From contig CAVSHP010000027.1 in assembly GCA_963727635.1 (NCBI GenBank), forward strand, positions 31,255 through 95,254: 64,000 nucleotides of DNA. Direction: 5' to 3'. Position numbers and translations under genes: made by a program. Below the pieces are notes generated by a model. It was not told the DNA's origin. It did no database searches and was given only the letters and a program-made list of their open reading frames with translations. The stretch comes from SZUA-36 sp963727635 (GTDB taxonomy: Bacteria; Pseudomonadota; Gammaproteobacteria; Xanthomonadales; SZUA-36). Shown here piece after piece: positions 55,144-64,000 of this stretch; position 1 is the first letter of the stretch, and the number at the start of each line of letters is the position of its first letter.

Positions 55144-55219
55144 TTTGCTTCGGCCAGCGAAATACAGACTTTGTGACCGGGCTATAACTTAATAATATAG
55201 ATTAAATAATATCTATATG

Positions 55220-55838
55220 TTATTGAATAATATAAATTTGTTTAAATACGTCAATCGTTACCTGGTCCAGAGCCTTCTGAAACGACGCAACGATGGCACT
55301 CATCTGTTGATCTGCAATAGCAAGCTGCGACCGCGACTTCAGGGTACGCGCTGCGTCCGAATCACACTGGTAACGTCCGGCAATGGCGACACTGACTCCG
55401 GTAGTGTGTCCATCGCTACCGAGGTCGGCAAAGAACTCGCGTAACTCGAGCTGCAGATCGCAACCACCAGCGCCCCTGCCAGAACGGCTTTGCAGCACCT
55501 CAAACTTGCCGGATGACTGTAGCGACCGGCCGATCAGCGAACTCATCAGTTCCGGCAGGTGGTCCGCCCAGCGTGCACCGGCAAAGGGCTTAAGCTCCGC
55601 ACTACCTGAAAGCGTCAAAATCTTGTCACTATCCAGACCGGGCACCGCCGTCACGGTCAAAACAACCGGCAACGGTGCATCGGTAACCCTCTCCTGCTTG
55701 ATACCCGTATACGGCTGCAGCCACCATACGCTGATCGCCGGCTCGTCACTTTGTGTCAGTGCAGCCACACGCCGTCAATACAACGGTCATTGCCAGAAGG
55801 CAAAACAGCTTAATTTTTTTTGCACGATAAGCGCTCAC
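55220..55838 (-). CDS. ABC-transport auxiliary lipoprotein (PqiC/YmbA-like), one frameshift
   Basis: From a GTG at 55838, one base after the MCE gene, a lipoprotein signal peptide is read (KLFCLLAMTVVLTAC). An indel near 55761-55770 moves the frame into the 182-residue body (WLQPYTGIK..., WADHLPELMSSLIGRSLQSSGKFEVL). This is the ABC_trans_aux fold in which PqiC binds PqiB in the outer membrane. It is the last gene of the MCE operon and probably anchors the lipid bridge at the outer membrane. Confidence 0.8.
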
Positions 55839-55839
55839 C

Positions 55840-56771
55840 TCAATGCTCCAGTTCCACGTTGTCTTCCTTGCGTTGATAGATCAGTATTGACGGGTCGTCG
55901 CGCAACTCCTGTAAAAGTTTTTTGGCTTCCCTCAGCGTTGTCTGCGCGTCTTCGATGAGCGCTGGAAGCTGACCCAGCCCCTCTCCCATGAATGCATTCA
56001 TTGCGTCGTCGTTGGCCGCCGTCCAGCCCTCCATGCGCGCACTCATTTTTGCCAGGCTGGCCGTTGCCTGATCCAGGTTTGCGATGGTCGAATCAAGACC
56101 CGGATCAATTTTTTCTGCCATGGCATTTATCCGTGCACAGTGTTCCGTTGAGTTCTTCCAGCGCCTGTTTGAGTAAAACGGGCAACTCGTGGATGGAATC
56201 CTTCTCTTCAGCCAGCGCGTGGCTGAAAGCGGCAAAATCACCAAGAATGCTTGTTATGTAGGCCTGGTTTTCCTCGTTGAGGAATTTGTTGATGTCCACC
56301 AGTACAGAATCCAACCGTTCGACAATGAGCGGCGCGTTGTCCAGCAGTGCACTTAAGCCGGTGTCGCGCACTTCAATCACCGGGAACGGACCGTCCTTGC
56401 CCTTCTCCAGTGGCGCATGCGGACCCGGGTCAGCGGCAAGTTTGATCACGGCGACGCCGGTGATACCCTGGAAAGCGATGCTGGCATAGGTGCCCGAGTC
56501 GATCGGAACTGATTTCAGAACTTCGACATCAACGCGAACACGCATGGTGTCTCCCGGGATGATTTTCATTGCGGTGAGCGTGCCGACCTCCACGCCCAGG
56601 TAAAACACGGGTCCGCCGAGCATCAGTCCGCCAACATCCTTGGCAAAGAAAATCGAATATCGCGACGGTAGGTTCCGAGCCCTGTTTGCCTGTCAACCAC
56701 ACGGTGCCGCCAACAAAGGCCGCCAGTGCTGCCACCATAAACAAGCCAACGGCAAAGTTCTTATTGACCAT
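55840..56771 (-). CDS. MCE-domain protein (MlaD/PqiB-like), two frameshifts
   Basis: The protein starts with a membrane helix (MVNKNFAVGLFMVAALAAFVGG) overlapping the ATPase gene by 11 bases. Then comes the MCE domain (GGPVFYLGVEVGTLTAMKI, SIAFQGITGVAVIKL) and a helical C-terminus (DQATASLAKMSARMEGW…). Frames change near 56655-56668 and at 56138-56143. The corrected length is about 310 residues, with a single MCE domain. It binds phospholipid and forms a periplasmic ring or tunnel with the permease and lipoprotein. Confidence 0.84.
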
Positions 56772-57528
56772 AGGGCAAGCTCCGCGAGGCCTGGCGAGCC
56801 CTCTGTGCACGCGGCACACCAAAATAACTCCGGATCCACGGATGATCCGAGTCCAGTACCTCGTCCACGGTCCCTACCACAATACCTCCATCTACCAGTA
56901 CGGCAATGCGCTCACTGATCCCCAGCAGGCTGTCCACATCATGCGTGATCATCATGATGGTCAAGTCCAGATTATCATGCAGGTAACTGATCAATTCATC
57001 AAATTCAGTGGCGGCAATCGGATCCAGACCGGCGGTGGGTTCATCCAGGAACAGGATTTTCGGCTCCAGTGCCAGGGCCCTTGCCAACGAGACCCGTTTG
57101 CGCATACCGCCGGACAATTCCGAAGGATACTTGTCCGCGACCGAAAGCGACAGACCCGTCATCAGCAGTTTCAGGCTGGCCAGTTCATGACGGGTTTCCA
57201 CCGGCATGTTTGAATACAGGGCAATCGGCAGTTCAACATTCTCCTGCACGGTCAGACCCGATAACAGCGCCCCGGCCTGGAACAGGACGCCCCAGCAACG
57301 ACTGGGGCCCGGTTTGTGGTATTCGATCTTCTGTCCCAACACGGTAATGGTGCCGCTGACGGGTTTCTGCAGACCCAGGATACTGCGCATCAACACCGAC
57401 TTGCCACTGCCGGAACCGCCTACGACACCGAGAATCTCATCCCGGTAAATATCCAGGCAAAGTCCGTCATGCACGACCTGGCTGCCAAAGCGGTTGACGA
57501 GGTTTTTGACTGAAATGATCGTTTCCAT
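56761..57528 (-). CDS. Lipid ABC transporter ATP-binding protein (MlaF-like)
   Basis: The 255-residue ATPase has Walker A GGSGSGKSVLMRSILGL, the Q-loop GVLFQAGALLSGLTV, signature LSGGMRKRVSLARA and Walker B ILFLDEPTAGLDPI, with the MlaF-type S-V-L-M-R residues following the Walker lysine. It powers the MCE lipid transporter. It is the only intact reading frame of the operon and overlaps both neighbours. Confidence 0.94.
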   Translation of the reverse strand: METIISVKNLVNRFGSQVVHDGLCLDIYRDEILGVVGGSGSGKSVLMRSILGLQKPVSGTITVLGQKIEYHKPGPSRCWGVLFQAGALLSGLTVQENVELPIALYSNMPVETRHELASLKLLMTGLSLSVADKYPSELSGGMRKRVSLARALALEPKILFLDEPTAGLDPIAATEFDELISYLHDNLDLTIMMITHDVDSLLGISERIAVLVDGGIVVGTVDEVLDSDHPWIRSYFGVPRAQRARQASRSLPYGQ

Positions 57529-58653
57529 CAGATACCCATACGTGTGAACAATGTGGCGAAAAAGGCGTCGGCGACGATGATCATGAAGATCGACTGGACC
57601 ACCGCCATGGTGGTTTTTGCTCCCAGTTCCTCGGCCGAGGACTTCACCTGCATTCCACGCAATGTGCCGACCGAGGCGATCAACAGGGCAAATACCGGCG
57701 CCTTGCTCAAGCCGACATAAAAATCCGACAGATCGGTGCTGTAGGCGACCCGCTCAACAAATTGCAAACCACTGATACCCATTGTCCCCACGGCGATCAA
57801 TGCACCACCGGCAATACCGGCTACGTCGGCAAAAAGTAGTCAGTATCGGCAAGGCAATCACCAGGCCGAGTATACGCGGGATAATCAGCATCTGGTTCGG
57901 GTTGAGACCCAAAACCCGCATGGCGTCCACCTCTTCATTGAGTTTCATGACCCCAGGGCGGCGGCAAAAGCGCTGCCGGAACGGCCGGCGACCATGATCG
58001 CCGCCAGCAACACACCCATTTCGCGGGTGATCGAGATGCTGACGAGGTCGACCACCAGCACCGTCGCGCCGAATTTTCCCAGCTGTCCCGCAGCCTGGTG
58101 GGCCGTGACGATCCCGATCAGAAAAGTGATCACCATCACCACAGGGATGGCCTGCACGCCGGTCAGCGTAGACCTGCTTGATGGTTTCACCCACCATGAA
58201 CAAGGAAGGCCTGGTAGTGCCTTCGAGAATGGATCGTGCGATCTCGCCAAGATCCTCGATGACGCCGGCGGTTGTGACTCCCAGTTTTTCGACGGTTTCT
58301 CGAAGCGCTTTGGACGCGACGGTCTTCGCGACCGGTTCCTGCATATTCGCGGATCGCCGCCGTATCGATAATGTTTTGCAGGAATTTGAAATGGGCGGCT
58401 TTGAAACCGGTGAATTCCGATTTTATCCCCAGTTCGGATAATTGTTGCGTACGGTCATAAAGAACCCATGCACCGGCGATATCAATATCCTCAATACCCG
58501 CACACTGGAACGTAACGGCCTGCCCTTCCCCGGCAATACCAATGCGGTTGCTTCCTCAAGCGCGAGAACCTCATCAAATATCCAGCGGCCCTTGACGTTG
58601 ACAACCAGACTGCCGGGCGCATTGTCGAAACTGAGGAATCGGTTACCCGTCAT
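57528..58653 (-). CDS. Lipid ABC transporter permease MlaE with N-terminal STAS-like domain (several frameshifts)
   Basis: Translated in pieces, this gene gives an N-terminal STAS-like domain (SLVVNVKGRWIFDE, then TFQCAGIEDIDIAGAW and GFKAAHFKFLQNI), followed by the MlaE permease (EIARSILEGTTRPSLFMVGETIKQV, GVQAIPVVMVITFLIG, ITREMGVLLAAIMVAGRSG, MKLNEEVDAMRVLGLNP, FYVGLSKAPVFALLIA). At least five indels are needed, among them TTTTT at 57831-57835 and CCCC at 57951-57954. STAS-MlaE fusions are known in Proteobacteria; they replace the separate MlaB protein. Corrected length is about 370 residues. Confidence 0.82.
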
Positions 58654-58781
58654 CCCTGCAAATTCTCAATTGCGAGCATGGCTTTCACGGCTACATTGTA
58701 ATCGCAAAACTGACCGGTTTGGCAGGCGGCAAGCGCATTTGAAGAAGTCATTGTAACTGCACGAAATATGCAAACAATTTC

Positions 58782-59932
58782 CTAGGACTGCAGCAGTGAC
58801 TGTGTCCGGGGCACGGCAATCAACCAGGCCAACAACGCAAATACCAGCACCAACGGCAACGCCGCAACAGCACACCCTGCCAGCCCCAGTGATAAAGGAA
58901 CCAGCCCGAACTCAGGCTGGCGACGCCCTGGATCGAAAACACCAGGAAATCGTTGAACGACTGCACCTTGAATCGTTCTTCTTCACGATACCCGTATCGC
59001 AGCATATTGGTGCCGCTCAGGAAGAGGAAATTCCAGCCGATACCGAGGATGACCATCGTCAGCCAGTAGTGAATGAAATCTGTATTCACCGAACCGATCA
59101 GCAGGCACAATAACAAGGCCGCCACGCCTGCCCACATCAATCCCTTGTAACCCATCCTACTGTATAGCCAGGGATAAACCAGAGAAGGCAGATACATCGC
59201 CGCTATGTGTGACTGCAGCACCCATTTGGTCGCCTGCATACTGTGGCCTGCGTGTTCATGCATACTGACCGGACCCGCAGTCATAACGAAACTCATCACA
59301 GCATATCCGAGCGCAGAGGCGGCAACAGCGAGAATAATCACGGGCGAGCGCATGATCTGCATCAGCGGACGTCCATGCAGCGTTTGCCGGGCGCCGCCAA
59401 TCCCTGTGTCGCGATAGAAACCCATCAGGACGATACCCAACGCATAAATGACTGCCAGTAACAGATAGGAACCTGCAAATGGCGTTGCCAGCAAAAATTG
59501 GCCCCGGACAGCGATTTCCGGACCGACAACAGCCGCCAGGATGCCGCCAAACAGCAGCACCGAGGTCGCCTTGGGCGCCTGCTCAGCGGGCACACATTCC
59601 ATCGCTGCAAACCGGTACTGGTGCCCTGCCGCCCCGGACCAGCCCATCAATACCGCCGCAAGGCAAAACCCGCCAAAATGCTGGTAAACCAGGCTCAGCA
59701 TTGCCAGCAGTGCCGCCGCTACCGCAAGAAATCCGTAGCTGATGAACACCCTTCTGCGACCGTAGCGATTTTGTAACCTGCCGGTGGGGAGTGTCGAGGC
59801 AGCCAGACCAACGACCACCAGTGCGATCGGCAGGGTGGCCAGGCCGGGCGACGGCGCAAACTGTGTGCCGATGATCCCCGCAATCAGCACCGTCAGTGAT
59901 GTTCCGGCCATCATCAGCGCATAGGTCAGCAT
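58782..59932 (-). CDS. Major facilitator superfamily transporter (one frameshift near the C-terminus)
   Basis: Twelve membrane helices are visible over about 383 residues. The MFS motif between helices 2 and 3 appears as GRLQNRYGRRRVF. An indel near 58875 shifts the last helix; corrected, it reads LAVAALPLVLVFALLAWLIAVP and ends SLLQS with TAG at 58782-58784. The substrate is unknown. The frame stays open upstream of the chosen ATG to about 59990 without a better start. Divergent from the Popeye-like gene. Confidence 0.82.
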
Positions 59933-60092
59933 CAGCCGCCAAACCTGTAGTGGATATTTCTCATCGATGCCGCCGCGGTTGACGCGTTGCCTGGAAAAAT
60001 TTCATTCAATTGTCTTTTGGATTCATATTAGAATCCGTAATGGTAGCTTTATTCCTGCAAACAACAAAAAACAATTTGGAGAGGTGTATTCA

Positions 60093-60803
60093 ATGACCGT
60101 AAATGCTTTCACACCAATTTTTTACTTGCTTTACGGTATAGCGTTTACCATTGAAATGTTGGCCTTTTTGATGACCAACATGCAGATGTTGAGGGTACTG
60201 GTCGCCCTGTCTTCGAGCTGTTACGTTGTTTACTATTACTTTTTACCCGGCTGAACCCCTGTGGTTGGATGTCGGTGCTGAAGCCATACTTATAACGATC
60301 AACGTTTTCATGCTGGCCTACCTGGCCTGGAGCAACTCGCGGATAAAATTCGATCAGCGGGAGTCATTTTTGTACGCAAGCGAATTTTCGGACCTGAGCC
60401 GTGTCGAGTTTAGTCGCTTGCTAAAAATTTCCGAATGGCACCTCGAAGGTCCCGGTTTTGTTTACACCGAAAGCGGGACAACCATTGAAAGACCTTTATT
60501 ACCTTATCAGCGGTCGTGCGGAAGCGGAGTTGCCGGATGGCAGCAGGGTCAGTTTCCCGCGGGGTAACGTGATCGGCGAGGTCAGCTTCCGTCTCGGGTG
60601 CGCCGCCTCGGCAACCGTGACCAGACGTAGAATCATGCATGTGCCTGCGCTGGGATCAGGACGAGCTCCGCAACCTGTGCAACAGGTACATTAATATCAA
60701 GCGCGCCGTCGACAACGTATTGTCGTCGCACATGGCCCGCAAGCTGTCGGAAAAACCGGAAGAGACTCCGATCCAGGAAAAGCAATTGTCGAAGCAGCCT
60801 TAA
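60093..60803 (+). CDS. Three-helix membrane protein with Popeye/cyclic-nucleotide-binding-like domain (frameshifted)
   Basis: From an ATG with GGAGAGG upstream, three frames give one protein of about 236 residues. It has three membrane helices (FTPIFYLLYGIAFTIEML, LRVLVALSSSCYVVYYY, AILITINVFMLAYLAW). A jelly-roll domain follows with FSRLLKISEWHLEGPGFVY, LKDLYYLISGRAEAELPDG, NVIGEVSFRLG and ASATVT, then a helix LRWDQDELRNLC and SSHMARKLSEKPE. Layout and sequence resemble Popeye (POPDC) proteins, which bind cAMP. The Arg of canonical CAP-type binding cassettes is absent, as in Popeye proteins. Frames change at TTTTT 60240-60244, GGG 60475-60477 and near 60622-60640. Confidence 0.68.
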
Positions 60804-60897
60804 GAGTAATTCCAATCCTCTTTTTTCCCACTGTGAAAACGTGCTCACAACCTATACTATAAGCTAACGCAACAAGAATATCCAAGGGGAGCATTTG

Positions 60898-61243
60898 ATG
60901 ACGCTATTTCTTTCAGTTCCTGGTGGGCCATGCGCTGGGGGACTATGTCTTCCAGCGAGATATTATGGCAACCTCGAAAGAGCCAGCCATGCAGAGATTT
61001 ATGCAACTGCCGGGCCCGGATTTCCGCGCTGGTACTATTGGTTGATCTCACACGCCCTGGTGCATGGGGGTGCAGTTTTCTTAATAAGCGGCAGCACGTT
61101 ACTGGGTGTAATTGAAACCGTGCTGCACACTATCATTGACTATAGCAAATGTGAGCACTGGATCGGTATAAACACCGATCAGGCCTTGCATATACTATGC
61201 AAGGCTGTCTATGTCGTTAGTCATTTACCAGGGATGGGTTTAA
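60898..61243 (+). CDS. DUF3307 membrane protein (frameshifted, 3' boundary uncertain)
   Basis: The corrected N-terminus reads LFFQFLVGHALGDYVFQRD, with the family's H-x3-D-x3-Q pattern, then ISHALVHGGAVFLISG and VLHTIIDYSKCEHWIGINTDQALHI, which are the other DUF3307 histidine/aspartate motifs. There are three or four membrane helices. AAGGGGAG precedes the ATG. An extra T in TTT at 60906-60908 and at least one more indel near 60980-61030 are needed. The final frame runs on into the next gene unless another indel ends it near 61241. Function is unknown; the family is often found beside signalling or restriction genes. Confidence 0.62.
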
Positions 61244-63214
61244 AAATTAGCGCGCTAAAATCACGCAAGGCGACCGCCCGCCTGGACTTGCTGCAGGCAG
61301 GATTGCTCGCCCCTATTCTCTCCATTGAAGGCCACACCGAACTGCTGAAATGATCAGATACATTGATCCGGACTGTCTCGCGGACCTGGAAAAGATACTG
61401 ACAGCGGTTACATTGACACGTTCCCTGGTGGACGAATGCTGGATGCTGAAACCCGGCGCGGGATGATGCCGAGCGTGACAGCCAGAGATCCCGGTACAAG
61501 CATGACCTGAGAAATTCGGTTGGCGCAATTTCCGGCTATTCGGAAATCATCATGGAAGACCTGGAAGATGCGGAGAGCTCTGGCAAAGACATGAAGACCT
61601 ATCTCAATCACCAGATTGGAGTGATTCCCGCAAATTGCTGAATATGCTCGATACCCTGTTCAGCGCCGAACGGCAATTTGGTAGAAGATTCCGGAGCCGG
61701 CACTGGACGCTGGATATCAGTTCTGTTTTCGAAAGCTTTGACCGTGCCGACAAAGAGAAGACCAGGGCCATCAGCGGCCGCATCCTGGTGGTGGATGACA
61801 ATGACAGCAACCGCAACCTGCTGGCCCACCAATTGCATCGCCAGGGCCATGAAGTCAGCACCGCACCTTCCGGTCGCCAGGCTTTAAAAATGATCCGTGA
61901 AAGCCAGACCGGACCTGATCTTGCTGGATCTGTTCATGCCGGACATGAACGGCTTTGATGTCCTCCAGGAAATGCATGCAGACGAAGACACTTCGTGCCG
62001 TCCCGGTCATCATCATCACCGGTCTAAGTGACCAGGATGCGGCGGTCAAATGTATCGAAGCCGGTGCTTTTGATCTGTCTGATCAAGCCGGTCAACCCGA
62101 GCCTTCTGGGCGCCCGCGTGGTCGCCTGCCTGGAGCGCAAAGGCCTGGCATGACAAGGAACAGGCCTACCAGAAAGCAGCTGGAAAAGAGTTATACATTC
62201 ATCCGCAAGGTATTTGGAAGATACCTGTCGGATGAAGTGGTCAAGAAAATCCTCGAATCCGACGAGGGCATGCAGATGGGTGGTGGCAAGCAGGTGGTCA
62301 CCATCATGATGACGGATATCCGGGGTTTCAGCATGCTCAGCCAGGAACTGGATCCGCAGGACTGCGTCAGGATACTGAACAATTATTTCGGCATCATGAC
62401 GCCGTTGATCCAGAAATATGACGGTGTTATCGACGAATTCCTGGGTGACGCGATCCTTGCCATTTTCGGTGCACCGGTGGTCTGCGACAACCATGCAGAG
62501 CAAGCCGTCGCCTGCGCCATTGAAATGCAGAAGGCCATGGAAGTGGTCAATCAAACCAACCGGGAATGGGGTTTGCCCAGCAATTGAGATGGGCATCGCA
62601 GTGAACACCGGTGAGGTGGTGGTCGGTAATATCGGTTCCGAAACCCGCTCCAAATACGGCGTGGTCGGTGCATCATGTCAATCTGACCGCACGGGTTGAA
62701 TCCTTCACCGTGGGCGGGCAGGTCATGGCCTCTGAATTCACCGTCAATGCGCTGAAACCGGATGTCACCATTGCCCAATCCGCTCGAAGTTGAGGCCAAA
62801 GGCATCAAGGACCCCGTAAAAATCCATGAAATCACCGGCATCGGCGCACCATACAACCTGCAACTGGAAGATTCCGCAAAAAATGCTCAGGACCACTGCG
62901 GCAGGACTTGCCGGTTATCCTTCAAACGCGTAACGGGCAAAGCCATTGCGGATGAGAGCGAGGAAGGTGCCCTGACCGCAGCTGCCGAAGGTACTCGCAC
63001 AACTGGCAACGGCGGCTGAAACTCGAAATCATGACCAATTTGCGCATGCACATTCACGTTGCGGGTTATCCGGGCTCCGAAAATGACCAGATTTTCGGCA
63101 AGGTAACCGCCAGCTGCGGAGCGGCAAAACGGACTGAATCAGTACATAATAAAGCTGACATCTGCACCGCTCGAAGCCAGGAAATACATCCGCTCGCTGA
63201 TCCTGGAAGCATAA
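61234..63214 (+). CDS. Response-regulator class III nucleotide cyclase with HisKA-like N-terminus (many frameshifts)
   Basis: Joining segments gives this order. First, two HisKA-like helical segments (LLAPILSIEGHTELLK near 61300; YKHDLRNSVGAISGYSEII near 61500). Second, a receiver domain (GRILVVDDNDSNRNLL at 61780, phospho-Asp in LLDLFMPD). Third, a linker helix. Fourth, a class III cyclase domain from about 62280 (TIMMTDIRGFSML, VIDEFLGDAILAIFGAP, VNLTARVES) with both metal-binding aspartates and the transition-state Asn and Arg. Last, a small C-terminal domain ending LEARKYIRSLILEA. The purine-selecting Lys is Glu (DEFLGD), so ATP or GTP specificity is open. No kinase ATPase domain is seen. 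About ten indels interrupt it. Confidence 0.72.
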
Positions 63215-63236
63215 CTCATATAAAACCGAGGAAGAA

Positions 63237-63596
63237 ATGGCAAAAATTTTCATCGTTGAAGACAATGAAATGAACCGCGACATGCTCAGCCGAAGGCTCG
63301 CGCGCAAAGGCTATGACGTAGAGGTGGCCGTTGACGGTCAACAGGGCGTGGATATGGCGACAGCCCTGATGCCCGACGTCGTGTTGATGGATATGAGCCT
63401 GCCTGTCATCGACGGTTGGGCGGCGACCAAGGCGTTGCGGCGCAACCAGGCCACAGCTGCATTGAAGATCATCGCGTTGACGGCCCACGCGATGGATGGC
63501 GACCGGCAAAAGGCCATGCAGGCCGGCTGTGATGATTACGATACCAAGCCGATCGACCTGAAACGTTTACTGGAAAAAATCGAAGCTTTTCTCTGA
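63237..63596 (+). CDS. Single-domain response regulator (CheY/DivK-like)
   Basis: The intact 119-residue protein is a lone receiver domain. The acidic pocket is Glu8-Asp9, the phospho-acceptor is Asp52 in VVLMDMSLPVIDG, the Thr is in ALTAHAM and the Lys in DTKPID. It lacks an output domain and so passes phosphate or a conformational signal to a partner, plausibly the adjacent cyclase or sensor. It begins 22 bases after the cyclase gene and is followed by a membrane sensor gene. Confidence 0.93.
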   Translation: MAKIFIVEDNEMNRDMLSRRLARKGYDVEVAVDGQQGVDMATALMPDVVLMDMSLPVIDGWAATKALRRNQATAALKIIALTAHAMDGDRQKAMQAGCDDYDTKPIDLKRLLEKIEAFL

Positions 63597-63622
63597 AAAA
63601 CAACAAAAGAAAAAGGAATAAT

Positions 63623-64000
63623 ATGAACCTCAGCAAGCGGATAGCCCTGACTTCGTCACTCGTTCTGGTTTTTTATTTTTTTACGCATCGTGGTGTTTCT
63701 TTGGTCCACCAGGGTCAGCCGTGACGTGGTTGAGCATTTGCAGTCGGTGATACGCTCCCAGTACCTGGTCAGTGATATTTCACAACAACTCAAAGAGCTC
63801 AATACACGCTGAAAGTACTCGAGGCGGTCGCCTCGGCTCAGGATAAGAAGGAACTCGATACGGATGAACAGGCCGACCTGCTTAAAAGTATTCAGAATAT
63901 CAACAGGGCGATCGGTGTTTTGCGAAATACCGCCGGTGACGATCTGAGCATACGGATAAGGGGTATTAGCAATACGGTACCGGCAACCAGTAGACGACAG
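63623..64000 (+). CDS. Membrane sensor protein, N-terminal fragment (cut by window edge, frameshifted)
   Basis: AAAAGGAATAAT precedes an ATG opening MNLSKRIALTSSLVLVF, a membrane helix. After an indel in the T-run near 63670-63690 the frame reads LWSTRVSRDVVEHLQSV and SQYLVSDISQQLKELNTR. After another near 63812 it gives KVLEAVASAQDKK and LLKSIQNINRAIGVLR. This is a helix followed by a periplasmic coiled-coil-like domain, as in HAMP-type sensor kinases or chemoreceptors. The cytoplasmic output part lies beyond the window. Confidence 0.6.

Overview
The window reads as chromosomal DNA of a gammaproteobacterium. The gene orders are the basis for this: a lolC-lolD-comEC-exbB-exbD-msbA-lpxK-kdsB array leading into uvrC-pgsA, divergent rluC/rne, ftsK-lolA-serS, trxB-aat and an sdhCDA start. 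Lipid A export, outer-membrane lipoprotein sorting and an MCE-type lipid transporter mark a Gram-negative cell. An unusually long IspG, an SDHAF4-like (DUF1674) protein beside sdhC and an M13 peptidase suggest an uncultured, perhaps marine, lineage. Genus cannot be told from the sequence.

Layout. 1-1.4 kb: the start of the sdh operon (minus strand), with a 58-residue DUF1674 gene upstream. 1.6-2.4 kb: ygfZ. 2.4-16.6 kb: a nearly unbroken minus-strand array of lolC, lolD, comEC, exbB, exbD, msbA, lpxK, kdsB, a small phosphatase, uvrC, pgsA, ispG and a methyltransferase; many junctions overlap or lie within a few bases. 16.7-20.9 kb: rluC and rne, divergent, with a clear sigma-70 promoter and a long rne leader. 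21-23.1 kb: a degenerate response regulator, a methyltransferase and a DUF2845 protein. 23.2-24 kb: a repeat island ending in tRNA-Ser(UGA), whose 3' end is partly duplicated. 24.2-31.2 kb: yccA-like gene, serS, lolA, ftsK, trxB, aat. 31.2-35.5 kb: SRPBCC/GyrI protein, rhomboid protease, a MITE-like element, plsC, a sigma-32-controlled hsp20, and greB. 35.6-45.1 kb: M13 peptidase, an ECF sigma factor with putative anti-sigma and PDZ protein, cation efflux, rimO, an rsmC-like gene, a lipoprotein, and a SRAP/YedK protein. 45.1-51.5 kb: a protein with three PWGW motifs, a secreted trypsin-like protease, an orphan LytS-type kinase, an LtaS-like sulfatase, a periplasmic phosphatase and upp. 51.7-55.1 kb: a metal (probably zinc) uptake locus with solute-binding protein and permease but no ATPase. 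55.2-58.7 kb: an MCE/Mla-type lipid ABC transporter. 58.8-59.9 kb: MFS transporter. 60.1-64 kb: a signalling cluster of a three-helix membrane protein with a Popeye/cyclic-nucleotide-binding-like domain, a DUF3307 membrane protein, a receiver-class III nucleotide cyclase protein, a single-domain receiver and the start of a membrane sensor.

Many genes that should be intact, including essential ones (msbA, ftsK, lolA), are interrupted by single-base frameshifts. Most are one extra base in a short homopolymer, and they become very dense after about 53 kb. I read these mainly as consensus errors of the source assembly and annotate each gene over its full span. The most interesting biology is the 60-64 kb cluster, where a likely cyclic-nucleotide sensor and a nucleotide cyclase sit side by side. 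Next come the repeat island at tRNA-Ser, the MITE placed exactly at the plsC stop codon, and a GacA/UvrY-like regulator that has lost its phosphorylation site.
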